Under the pieces are notes generated by a model, which was given only the letters and a program-made list of their open reading frames with translations, made no database searches and was not told the origin of the DNA. Shown one piece after another: positions 12,328 to 20,739 of a stretch of DNA of 33,648 nucleotides. Made by a program: the position numbers and the translations under genes. The DNA lies in contig CANHBC010000018.1 in NCBI GenBank assembly GCA_947458835.1, positions 1 through 33,648 of the forward strand, given 5' to 3'. Source of the DNA: Betaproteobacteria bacterium. GTDB lineage: Bacteria; Pseudomonadota; Gammaproteobacteria; Burkholderiales; CAIKXV01. Position 1 is the first letter of the stretch. Each line of letters opens with the position of its first letter.

Positions 12328-13264
12328 CTGCGGGGCGGCCGTGTCCGTCGTTGCCGTTGCGCGGCCCGAGCAGCGCCCGCACCTGATTACCCTTTCCGAG
12401 GTACTCGATCGATCCGAAGCTCAGCTTGCGGGCGAGTGCGATCCCGCGCCCGTGGGCATGGAAGGCCCGCGCAGGGTCCAGTTCCAGGTAGGGGCGCCAG
12501 TCGAACCCGTCGCCCTGGTCGCTGATCAGCACCTCCACCGTCGAGCCGCTGCGCCGGAAGTCGAGGGTCACCTGGCGCTGTTCATACTCCGGGAGCGCCA
12601 GCCGGCGCGAGACTTCCGCGTCCCACTGTCCGCTCTCGCGCAGCCTCGCCTTGTCGCCGTAGGTCAGTCCGAGGTTGCCGTGCTCGATCCCGTTGAGCAG
12701 CAGCTCGGACAGGCCCAGCACCGCCTGGCCCGGATCGGGTGCCGCATTGGCGACCAGCACGGCAAGGCGGCGCGCCTCCTCCGGCGTGCGCACGGAGAAC
12801 GAGGCCTGGTTCATCAGGCCGATCAGCATCCGGTGCTGCTCGACTTCCGCCTGCAGCAGGCGCCGGTTGCGCGAGGCCTCGACTGCCGAGCGCACGAGCG
12901 AGCGGAGCATGCCCGTCTCGAACGGCTTGGTGAGGTAATAGAAGGCGCCGGCCTCGATGCCCTCGATCACCTGTTCCCTCGCCGCCGCGGCCGTCTGCAT
13001 GATCACCGGCAGCCAGCGCAGCGACGGCTCTGCCTTGATCCGACGCAGCACTTCCATTCCGTCGATGCCGGGCATCATGCGGTCGAGCAGCACGGCGTCG
13101 TAATCGCGCCCCGCCGTGGCCAGGGCGGCCAGTGCCTCCTCGCCATCGGCCGCGTGGGACAGTTCGTAACCTTCGCCGTCCAGGAACTCGACCAGGATCT
13201 CGCGGTTCAACCGGTCGTCGTCGACGATCATGACGCGGCTGGGCGGGTCGTTCGGATCGGGCAT
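12308..13264 (-). CDS. Receiver domain fused to RsbW-like (HATPase_c_2) ATPase
   Basis: 318 residues from the ATG at 13264. Residues about 10-130 form a canonical receiver (IVDDD, Asp61 in LLDRMMP, Lys in LTKPF). A helical linker leads into a C-terminal Bergerat ATPase of the anti-sigma/serine-kinase type, with ELLLNGIEHGNLG as N box, SDQGDGFDW as G1 box and HGRGIALARKL as G2 box. No PP2C domain lies between, unlike the receiver-PP2C-ATPase proteins such as HsbR, and no DHp helix or His box is present. The likely role is phosphorylation-controlled partner switching, by binding or phosphorylating an anti-anti-sigma-like protein. No STAS protein or sigma factor is in the window. A GTG at 13309 would add 15 residues; neither start has a good Shine-Dalgarno. 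The stop overlaps the HD-GYP gene. Confidence 0.87.
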   Translation of the reverse strand: MPDPNDPPSRVMIVDDDRLNREILVEFLDGEGYELSHAADGEEALAALATAGRDYDAVLLDRMMPGIDGMEVLRRIKAEPSLRWLPVIMQTAAAAREQVIEGIEAGAFYYLTKPFETGMLRSLVRSAVEASRNRRLLQAEVEQHRMLIGLMNQASFSVRTPEEARRLAVLVANAAPDPGQAVLGLSELLLNGIEHGNLGLTYGDKARLRESGQWDAEVSRRLALPEYEQRQVTLDFRRSGSTVEVLISDQGDGFDWRPYLELDPARAFHAHGRGIALARKLSFGSIEYLGKGNQVRALLGPRNGNDGHGRPADGKTPA

Positions 13265-13340
13265 CTCGGGGGCTTCGGCGGAGGTCGGCGCGACGCGGAC
13301 GTGCGTCACCGATTATCACGGCTGCGGGAAAACACCCCGT

Positions 13341-16300
13341 TTACGGCAACGGCCGGGCTTTCTTGAGCGTTGCGAACGGGTGGGTGGCCTCAGTCTCAGG
13401 TCGCGCGGCAATCCCGCGTGCCGGCGTTGCTTCGATCTGCGAAGGCTCGTGCGGCATGTTCGACGGGACGGCGGACAGCGCTTCCCGGGCCTGCTCGACC
13501 GCGGCCCGCTCGGCCTGGATCGAGCGCTCCGCGCGCAGCTGCTCGGTGATGTCGCGGATGACGGTGATCCGGCCCATCATTTCGCCGTGGTCGTCGAACT
13601 GCGGTGAATGCGAGGATTCGATGTCGATCAGCGTGCCGTCGGCGCGTCGGTGCCTCAGCCGGTTGATGTCGCAGAAGCCGCCGCGTACGCGGGCGATGAG
13701 GCCGGCGAGATGTTCCGGCGTGATGTCGGGGTTCAGCAATTCGTGAGACAGGCGGCCGATCGCCTCCTCGGGGCTGTAACCGTAGAGGCGCTCGGCACCC
13801 CGGTTCCAGGATGTGATCCGGTTGTCGAGGTCCTTGGTGATGACCGCCGCGGTGGTCTGCTGGACCACGGTGGCCAGGAGCCGGTTCTTCGCCTCGCTCG
13901 CACGAAGTGCCAGCTCCGCGCGCTTGCGTTCGGTGATGTCCAGCGACAGTCGTATCCAGCGTGCCACGCGTCCCTGTTCGTCCCGGATCGGCTGGCGTTC
14001 GACGCTGGCCCAGTACGGGTCTCCGTTCTTGCGGTAGTTGACCAGGTCGACCCGGTAGCCGACGCCCTCGCGGTGCATGCGCGTCATCTCCCTCACCAGT
14101 TCGGGATCGGAGAGCGGGCCGGCGAGCAGGTCGCCGACCGATCGGCCGAGCACTTCGTCCATCGTGTAGCCGGTCTGCCGTTCGAAGCTCTCGTTCACCC
14201 ATTCCACCCGGTTCTCGGCATAGATGATCATCACCGAGTTGGCGGTCCGGCTGGCCACCAGCGACAGCTTCTCGAGCTGTGCCTCGCGCGTACGCGCGGC
14301 GGTGATGTCCGTACGGGTCGCCACCACGTCTCCGCGAGAGGTGCGCCTGATCGTGATCCGGTACCAGCCGTTCCCGATCCTGCGTTCCGCCTGCGCATTG
14401 CCTGAACGGTGCTCGGCGAGCCTGTGTTCGATGTACGCCTCGCGCGCCTCGGGCCCTTCGGAGGCGGGCACGTACGTGTCCGCGTCCACCTCCAGCACCT
14501 CGCGCCTGCTCATGCCGACCCGGATGCGTCGTCCGGTGTCTCCGGCGAGCGCCCGGTTGCGCTCGTTGATGATCACCAGGCGTTCGTGTTCGTCGTACAG
14601 CGAGAACCCCTCGTCGAGCGACTCGATGGCCTCGACCAGCCGCGCCTCCGCCCGCTGCTGCTCGGCCAGCGCCCGTTCGGCCGCCGCCTCGGCGACCCTG
14701 CGCGCGGTGATGTCGAAGCGGGTCTGGAAGTAGCCGATGTGCGTCCCGCCGTCGTCGAACAGCGGCTGGCCGCGGAGGTCCCACCAGCCGGAGTCGCCGT
14801 TGGCGGTGTAGTTGAGGATCTCGACGTGGTAGGGCAGCAGTGCGGCCATCCGCTCCTCGACCTGACGCAGCGTCGCCGCATCGGTGCCCGCCCCAGCGAG
14901 GTACTCGTGCGCGGGACGGCCTCGTACCTGCTCGAAGGCAAGGCCGGTCAGCCGCTCGAACGCCGGGTTCACCCAGGTGGTGCATCCCTCGGGGTCCAGG
15001 ATCTGCACGCCATCGTTGGTTTCCCGTGCCACCATCGCCAGCCGGCGATATTCCTCCGCCCGGGCGCGTGACTCGGCCTCGGCGGCGGCGGCACGCTGCT
15101 GCGCCTGCATGAGGTCGAGTTCGGACGCACGGCGCGCGGTGATGTCGACGCAGGTCCCGACGAAACCGCGGTTGCCGCGGCCGCTGCCCTGCTGTGCCAC
15201 GATCGTCGAGAGCACCCAGGATTCCCGGCCCGGCGCGCCGTGAAGCCGGTGTTCGATCTCGAACGGTGCGGTTCCGGCCTGAAACGCCCGCCAGGCCTCG
15301 AGCAGCCGGTGACGCTCCTGCGGCGCCAGTTGGCGCAGGTAGCCACGGCCGAGCAGCTGGTCGTGGGGGACGGCGGCGAGGGCGCAGGCGGCGTCATTCG
15401 CATGCGTCAGCCGTCCGCGCGTGTCCAGTTCGAACACGCCGATCGGCAGCATCGTGGTGAGCTGTTCGAATCGCGCCTCGCTGCGCGCGCGCTGGTCACT
15501 GGCCGCCCGCTCGGCCCTGGACAGCCGCAGGAAGGCGAGCAGTACGCCGAGCCCGATGGCCAGGCCGGACAGCGCGATCGCCTTTGTCGCATGGTCGCGA
15601 TGTCCGGCGTCGAAGGCGGGCGTGGTCGCGTAGGTGATCTGCCAGGTTCGCCCCAGCGCGCTCAGCGTCCGGCTTTCGGTGAAGCGGGGCGTGGTACCCA
15701 GGCTGCCCGACTCGAAGACCACCGCGGGGACGGTTCCGGACGCCTCCGCGTCGACCACGTGCACCGAGATGGGCGAATCGACGGCCAGCAGCGGGGCGCG
15801 GAACAGTTCCCGGGGGAGCACCAGCACGGAGACCCACTGGCGCGGTTCCGCGCCGCGCATAGCCGGGCGAGCGCCGGCGACCGCGTCCGCCTCGACGATC
15901 GGGACCACTGGCGCCATCAGCGCGTAGACGGGCTGTGGTCCGTCGAGCGTGTCCTCGATGAAGACCTGACTGAGCATCGGCAACCTGGAGCCGTTCGCCT
16001 GCCGCGCGGCGCTGCGTCGTTGCGCGGTGGTGCCGAGATCGCGGCCGATCGAATCGTAGGCGTTCCACGGCGGCCAGCGGTTGCGCACCAGCAGTCGGCC
16101 CTCGGCGGGTGCGAAGCCAGGACCCGGCTGCAGGTCCAGTTCCGGGTACTGGCGCCGCACGGCGGCGCGCCAGGCCGGCAGTTCCCGGTCCGGGACCCGC
16201 TCGAGCAGGGTGATCGCGCCCAGCGCGCCCAGTGGTTCGCTGGCTTTCACGGCGCTGGCCAGTCGGTCGAAGCGGGCACGCGACGCCGGTGCATCACCCA

Positions 16301-16544
16301 CCGCCACGCCCGCGGCCATGCTCAGCGTGATGGCGCGCAGGCTGCGTGCCTGTCGTTCGACCTCGGTCGCGTAGCCGTCCAGCGCATGCCGGAACTCGGC
16401 CAGCGCCTGCCGTTCGTTCTGCACCGACGACGCGTACGCGGCGAGCAGCACGAACAGGACAATCCCGGTCAGCACGATCTTCAGCCGTGCAGGCCCGCGC
16501 AGGAATGCGGACGGAGCCGGGGACGACTGGACGACGCTTGCCAT
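13341..16544 (-). CDS. CHASE and multi-PAS sensor protein with no kinase domain
   Basis: 1067-residue membrane sensor. Helix 1 (about 21-41) and helix 2 (about 321-341) bound a periplasmic region of about 280 residues resembling a CHASE ligand-binding domain. Five PAS-type domains follow in the cytoplasm (about 354-470, 500-620, 635-745 of the PAS_7 kind with GFSLYDEHERL, 755-875 and 880-1000). There is no HATPase, GGDEF, EAL or other output domain. The last 70 residues align without gaps to the region leading into the phosphoacceptor helix of the hybrid kinase in this cluster. They reach NMPHE with His1032, then degenerate into Pro/Ala/Thr-rich tail. The protein looks like a histidine kinase that lost its catalytic half. 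The ATG at 16544 was preferred to a GTG at 16595 because it sits closer to the membrane helix. The next gene starts 31-76 bp downstream. Confidence 0.87.
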   Translation of the reverse strand: MASVVQSSPAPSAFLRGPARLKIVLTGIVLFVLLAAYASSVQNERQALAEFRHALDGYATEVERQARSLRAITLSMAAGVAVGDAPASRARFDRLASAVKASEPLGALGAITLLERVPDRELPAWRAAVRRQYPELDLQPGPGFAPAEGRLLVRNRWPPWNAYDSIGRDLGTTAQRRSAARQANGSRLPMLSQVFIEDTLDGPQPVYALMAPVVPIVEADAVAGARPAMRGAEPRQWVSVLVLPRELFRAPLLAVDSPISVHVVDAEASGTVPAVVFESGSLGTTPRFTESRTLSALGRTWQITYATTPAFDAGHRDHATKAIALSGLAIGLGVLLAFLRLSRAERAASDQRARSEARFEQLTTMLPIGVFELDTRGRLTHANDAACALAAVPHDQLLGRGYLRQLAPQERHRLLEAWRAFQAGTAPFEIEHRLHGAPGRESWVLSTIVAQQGSGRGNRGFVGTCVDITARRASELDLMQAQQRAAAAEAESRARAEEYRRLAMVARETNDGVQILDPEGCTTWVNPAFERLTGLAFEQVRGRPAHEYLAGAGTDAATLRQVEERMAALLPYHVEILNYTANGDSGWWDLRGQPLFDDGGTHIGYFQTRFDITARRVAEAAAERALAEQQRAEARLVEAIESLDEGFSLYDEHERLVIINERNRALAGDTGRRIRVGMSRREVLEVDADTYVPASEGPEAREAYIEHRLAEHRSGNAQAERRIGNGWYRITIRRTSRGDVVATRTDITAARTREAQLEKLSLVASRTANSVMIIYAENRVEWVNESFERQTGYTMDEVLGRSVGDLLAGPLSDPELVREMTRMHREGVGYRVDLVNYRKNGDPYWASVERQPIRDEQGRVARWIRLSLDITERKRAELALRASEAKNRLLATVVQQTTAAVITKDLDNRITSWNRGAERLYGYSPEEAIGRLSHELLNPDITPEHLAGLIARVRGGFCDINRLRHRRADGTLIDIESSHSPQFDDHGEMMGRITVIRDITEQLRAERSIQAERAAVEQAREALSAVPSNMPHEPSQIEATPARGIAARPETEATHPFATLKKARPLP

Positions 16545-16728
16545 CAGGGACACGTGCACCTGTGATCGGGGACCGGCGCGCCCTGCGGCCTGCACGGACG
16601 CGACCCGTTCCGCCAGGCGGACACGGACCGTTCCATGGCGGCAGGCGTGGTCGGGCCTTCAGTACACGGTGGCGTGTAGCGTCGGATTTGCGATATTCCT
16701 GTCGTTCGATGGGGCGCGGTCGGCGTCG

Positions 16729-18366
16729 TCAGCTGCGCAGGCGCTCCACCAGCATCCGGGTCGAGCCGTCCAGCCCGGCCATCGGCGCTGCCGCGGGCAG
16801 CAGACATTCGCCGACGCGAAGGGCCAGCTTCTTGCCCAGTTCGACCCCCCACTGGTCGAACGGATTGAGGTTCCACAGCGCCGACTGCACCAGCACCTTG
16901 TGCTCGTAGAGTGCGACCAGCGCGCCGACCGCCGGCGGATCCAGCCGCTCGACCACCAGCGTGGTGGTCGGCTGGTTACCCGCGAAGGACTGGTTCGCGG
17001 CGAGCAGGTCGAGGCGTTCGCCGGTGGCGCCTCGAGCGACCAGTTCGGCGCGCGCCTGCGCCTCGGTCTTGCCGAACGCGAGGGCCTCGGACTGAGCCAG
17101 GCAGTTGGCGACCAGCAGGCGGTGGTGCAGCGGATGGTCGTGGTGCGGCTGGCGGGCGATGATGAAGTCCGAGGGGATCAGCCGGGTTCCCTGGTGCAGC
17201 AACTGGTAGAACGCGTGCTGTCCGTTGGTGCCCGGTGAGCCCCAGAGCACCGGGCAGGTCGCGTAGTCGGTCCGCCGGCCCTCCCGGTCCACCGACTTGC
17301 CGTTGCTTTCCATCTCGAGCTGCTGGAGGTGCGCGGGCAGGCGCTGCAACCGCTGGTCATAGGGCAGCACCGCGTGCGTGGCTGCGCCGAAGAAGTTGGC
17401 GTACCAGGCTCCGAGCAGGCCCATCCGCACCGGCAGGTTGCGCTCGAGCGGTGCCTGCAGGAAATGCGCGTCCATCGCATGGGCGCCGGCGAGCAGGCCG
17501 TCGAAGGCATCCGGGCCGATCGCCAGCATCGCCGCCAGTCCGACGGCAGACCACAGCGAAAAGCGACCTCCGACCCAGTCCCAGAAGCCGAACACGTTGT
17601 CGGACTCGATGCCGAACTGCCGCGTGCCGTCCAGGTTGGTGCTGACCGCGACGAAATGCGCCCCGGTCGCACGCGGATCGCCCAGCGCCGCCACCAGCCA
17701 CTGGCGGGCGGTGTCCGCGTTGGTGATCGTCTCGATCGTGGTGAATGTCTTGGAGCAGACGATGAAGAGCGTGGTCTCCGGATCGAGCCGAGCCAGGCAG
17801 GTGGCGAGGTCGGCGGCATCGACGTTGGACACGTAGTGCACGCGCAGGTCGGCGCGGCCGTAGGGCTGCAGCGCGTCGGTCACCATGGCCGGACCGAGGT
17901 CGGAGCCGCCGATTCCGAGGTTGACCACGTCGGTGAAGCGCCGACCGGTGTGGCCGCATCGGTCGCCGCTGCGCACGGCCGCGCTGAAGGTGCGCATGCG
18001 CGCGAGCACTTCGCCGACCGCGGGCATCACGTCGGTGCCGTCGACCACCAGAGGCCACCCTGTCGGCCGGCGCAGGGCGACGTGCAGGGCGGCCCGACCC
18101 TCGGCGGCGTTCACCGCGGCACCGGCGAACATGCGGTCGCGCCAGCCCTCGACGTCCTGCTGCACGGCCAGGGCGTGCAGCAGTTCCAGCGCGCGGTCGT
18201 CGACCCGGTGCTTGGAGAAGTCCGCGAACAGCCCGGCAGCCTGGAGGCAGTGGCGTTGCGCACGGTCGGGTTCGGTGGCGAACCAGTCGCGCAGGTGGTG
18301 CGTCGCGATCGATCGCTGGTGCGCCTCGAGCGCTTGCCAGGCCGGGGAATCGGTCAGTGCACTCAT
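16729..18366 (-). CDS. pgi: Glucose-6-phosphate isomerase with an altered active-site motif
   Basis: 545-residue phosphoglucose isomerase interconverting glucose-6-phosphate and fructose-6-phosphate. Family blocks are clear: NLGIGGSDLGP, VCSKTFTTIET, VGGRFSLWSAVGLA, ESNGKS and the C-terminal FDQWGVELGKK with the conserved Lys at residue 512. In the active-site block, however, the sequence is WGSPGTNGQHAFYQ, so Ser377 occupies the place of the catalytic Glu (Glu355 in E. coli Pgi, WGEPGTNGQ). The conserved His 31 residues later (His408) is kept. The codon is TCA, so a single base error from GAA or GAG does not explain it. It sits between ETF-QO (48 bp upstream) and the signalling cluster, on the same strand. 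The isomerase function is likely from the family, but activity is uncertain given this change. Confidence 0.92.
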   Translation of the reverse strand: MSALTDSPAWQALEAHQRSIATHHLRDWFATEPDRAQRHCLQAAGLFADFSKHRVDDRALELLHALAVQQDVEGWRDRMFAGAAVNAAEGRAALHVALRRPTGWPLVVDGTDVMPAVGEVLARMRTFSAAVRSGDRCGHTGRRFTDVVNLGIGGSDLGPAMVTDALQPYGRADLRVHYVSNVDAADLATCLARLDPETTLFIVCSKTFTTIETITNADTARQWLVAALGDPRATGAHFVAVSTNLDGTRQFGIESDNVFGFWDWVGGRFSLWSAVGLAAMLAIGPDAFDGLLAGAHAMDAHFLQAPLERNLPVRMGLLGAWYANFFGAATHAVLPYDQRLQRLPAHLQQLEMESNGKSVDREGRRTDYATCPVLWGSPGTNGQHAFYQLLHQGTRLIPSDFIIARQPHHDHPLHHRLLVANCLAQSEALAFGKTEAQARAELVARGATGERLDLLAANQSFAGNQPTTTLVVERLDPPAVGALVALYEHKVLVQSALWNLNPFDQWGVELGKKLALRVGECLLPAAAPMAGLDGSTRMLVERLRS

Positions 18367-18414
18367 CGGAACCTGCCTCGTTGGTTGGTGGCGATGCCCG
18401 GTGCCGCGGATGTT

Positions 18415-20124
18415 TCACATGTTCGGGTAGTTCGGTCCTCCGCCCCCCTCGGGGGCGATCCACACGATGTTCTGGGTCGGATCCTTGATGTCGCAGGTCT
18501 TGCAGTGTACGCAGTTCTGCGCGTTGATCTGGAGTCTCGGCGCGTCGCGGCCATCGACGGTCTCGGTGACGATCTCGTAGACGCCCGCGGGGCAGTAGCG
18601 CTGCTCCGGCGCGTCGTATCGCTCGAGGTTGATCCGTACCGGTACCGTCGGATCCTTCAGCGTGAGGTGCACCGGCTGGTCCTCGGAATGGTTGGTGTTC
18701 GAGAGGAACACCGACGACAGCCGGTCGAACGAGATCACGCCGTCGGGCTTCGGATAGGCGATCGGCCGCGCGGCCCGCTTGTCCACGAGCGTCTCGTGGT
18801 CGGCATGGCCGTGGTGGAGTGTCCATGGGGCCTTGCCGCGCAGCAGAATCTGGTCGATCCCGACCAGTAGCGCGCCGCTGAACAGGCCCTTCGACAGCGC
18901 CGGCTTGAAGTTGCGTGCCCGGTGCAGTTCGTCGTGCAGCCAGCTCGATTCGAACGCGTCCGGGTAGGCCGACAGTTCGTCGGCGCTGCGTCCCTGCACG
19001 AGCGCGGCGACCGCGGCCTCGGCCGCGAGCATGCCGGACTTGATCGCTGCATGGCTGCCCTTGATGCGCGAGGCGTTCAGGAAGCCGGCGTCACAGCCCA
19101 CCAGCGCGCCGCCCGGGAAGACCAGCTTCGGCAGCGACTGCAGTCCGCCGGCGGCGATCGCGCGCGCGCCGTAGGCGATCCGCTTGCCGCCCTCGAGGAA
19201 GTGGCGGATCGACGGGTGCTGCTTGTAGCGCTGGAATTCGTCGAACGGACTCAGGTAGGGGTTGCGGTAGCCCAGGCCGACGACGAACCCGACCGCCACC
19301 TGGTTGTCCTCGAGGTGGTACAGGAAGGAGCCGCCGTAGGTTTCGCGGTCGAGCGGCCAGCCGGCGGTGTGCACCACCAGCCCCGGCTGGTGCCGCGAAG
19401 GATCGACCTGCCAGAGCTCCTTCAGGCCGATGCCGTAGGTCTGCGGGTCGCGGCCGGCGCGCAGGTCGTAGCGCGCCTCGAGCTGGCGACCGAGCTGCCC
19501 GCGGCAGCCCTCGGCGAACAGCGTGTACGCGGCGTGCAACTCCATCCCGGGCTGGAACGCGGCGGTACGCTGGCCGGCCCGGTCCACGCCCAGGTCGCCG
19601 GTAGCCACGCCGCGTACCGCCCCGGCGTCGTCGAACAGCACCTCGGTGGCGGCAAACCCGGGGAAGATCTCGACGCCCAGTGCCTCCGCCCGGGTGGCCA
19701 GCCAACGGCACACGTTGGCCAGGCTGATCACGTAGTTGCCGTGATTGCGGAAGCAGTCGGGCAGCAGCGTGTTCGGGACCTGGTAGTGGGCGGCGGAGGT
19801 GAGGAAGAGGAAGCGGTCCTCGCTGACCTCGACCTGGAGCGGCGCGCCGGCCTCCTTCCAGTCGGGCAGCAGTTCGGTGATCGCACGCGGGTCCATCACG
19901 GCACCGGACAGGATGTGCGCACCGACCTCCGATCCCTTCTCGATCACGCAAACACTGATGTCGCGGCCGGCCTCGGCGGCCAGCTGCTTTGCCCGGATCG
20001 CGGCGGCGAGGCCCGCCGGCCCTGCGCCGACGACGACCAGGTCGTAGGGCATCGATTCGCGATCGGTTCGCGCGGGAGAGGCCGGACCGGCGCCGGTGAG
20101 GGAAGCGTCGAGGGGTGCGCTCAA
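18415..20124 (-). CDS. Electron transfer flavoprotein-ubiquinone oxidoreductase
   Basis: 569-residue membrane-associated FAD/4Fe-4S protein passing electrons from reduced ETF to the quinone pool during fatty acid and amino acid oxidation. The FAD-binding VVGAGPAGLAAA is near residue 33, followed by EKGSEVGAHILSGAV. The cluster cysteines are visible near the C terminus at about 511, 538, 541 and 544 (YCPAG and NCVHCKTC). The start is taken as the TTG at 20124, because a GGAG lies 6 bases before it on the minus strand. The first in-frame ATG (20052) would cut off the RTDRES residues that family members share just before the FAD fold, and the upstream GTG at 20160 has no such site. pgi follows 48 bp downstream. 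No etfAB genes are in the window. Confidence 0.93.
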   Translation of the reverse strand: MSAPLDASLTGAGPASPARTDRESMPYDLVVVGAGPAGLAAAIRAKQLAAEAGRDISVCVIEKGSEVGAHILSGAVMDPRAITELLPDWKEAGAPLQVEVSEDRFLFLTSAAHYQVPNTLLPDCFRNHGNYVISLANVCRWLATRAEALGVEIFPGFAATEVLFDDAGAVRGVATGDLGVDRAGQRTAAFQPGMELHAAYTLFAEGCRGQLGRQLEARYDLRAGRDPQTYGIGLKELWQVDPSRHQPGLVVHTAGWPLDRETYGGSFLYHLEDNQVAVGFVVGLGYRNPYLSPFDEFQRYKQHPSIRHFLEGGKRIAYGARAIAAGGLQSLPKLVFPGGALVGCDAGFLNASRIKGSHAAIKSGMLAAEAAVAALVQGRSADELSAYPDAFESSWLHDELHRARNFKPALSKGLFSGALLVGIDQILLRGKAPWTLHHGHADHETLVDKRAARPIAYPKPDGVISFDRLSSVFLSNTNHSEDQPVHLTLKDPTVPVRINLERYDAPEQRYCPAGVYEIVTETVDGRDAPRLQINAQNCVHCKTCDIKDPTQNIVWIAPEGGGGPNYPNM

Positions 20125-20130
20125 TGCAGG

Positions 20131-20134
20131 CTCC
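20131..20134 (-). promoter_or_regulatory. Ribosome binding site deciding a TTG start (ETF-QO)
   Basis: On the minus strand this reads GGAG, followed by six bases (CCTGCA) and TTG. It is the only well-placed Shine-Dalgarno in the 5' part of the frame and argues for a TTG initiation codon at 20124 over GTG 20160 or ATG 20052. Confidence 0.5.
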
Positions 20135-20280
20135 GTGGGTTCGGATCGATCACGCCGCACCCGGCGCCGTCATGCGCCGTCGGGGGCAACGTCGGGTAAC
20201 CTCGCATTCTATCGGAATCGATCGCGGGGCTGCCCCGATCCGACGTCGACCTTCCTGTCACCCACCAAGCGAACCACCCG

Positions 20281-20721
20281 ATGCCCGCACAGCCGCCTGC
20301 CTTCACCGACGACCATGAACTGATGCTTACCGTCACGCTGCCGGTGCGCTGGGGCGACATGGATGCCCAGGGCCACGTCAACAACGTGCAGTACTTCCGC
20401 TTCACCGAGCAGGCGCGCATCGAATGGTTCGACCGTTTCGCCCCGGACCGTCATGGCGAGGGGAAGGGTCCCGTGGTCGCGCAGACCGCCTGCCGCTTCA
20501 TCCGCTCGGTCGTGTATCCGGCCACGCTCGAGATCCTTGTCCATTGCGCGGTGCCTGGCCGCAGCAGCTTCCGCCACCGCTACGTGGTGCGCGACGCGAA
20601 CGACCCGGCCTGCGTCTATGCCGAGGCCGAGGCGGTCATGGTCTGGATCGACCACGAGACGCAGAAGTCCACGCCGATCCCCGATCGCATCCGCGACAAC
20701 CTGCCCCGGTCGCGCGGCTGA
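20281..20721 (+). CDS. Acyl-CoA thioesterase, hotdog fold (4HBT family)
   Basis: 146-residue single-domain hotdog thioesterase. The N-terminal motif RWGDMDAQGHVNNVQYFRF is the 4-hydroxybenzoyl-CoA thioesterase-like signature, with the probable catalytic Asp at residue 28. The central helix ARIEWF and the beta-strand pattern of the fold follow. Such enzymes hydrolyse acyl-CoA thioesters; the acyl group cannot be read from the sequence. It is transcribed alone, divergent from ETF-QO (156 bp between starts) and convergent with the SDR gene, whose stop lies 18 bp beyond. The ETF-QO neighbour suggests a role in fatty acyl-CoA turnover, which is only inference. No clear Shine-Dalgarno precedes the ATG. 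Confidence 0.88.
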   Translation: MPAQPPAFTDDHELMLTVTLPVRWGDMDAQGHVNNVQYFRFTEQARIEWFDRFAPDRHGEGKGPVVAQTACRFIRSVVYPATLEILVHCAVPGRSSFRHRYVVRDANDPACVYAEAEAVMVWIDHETQKSTPIPDRIRDNLPRSRG

Positions 20722-20739
20722 GCGGGTCGCTCCGTCGGG

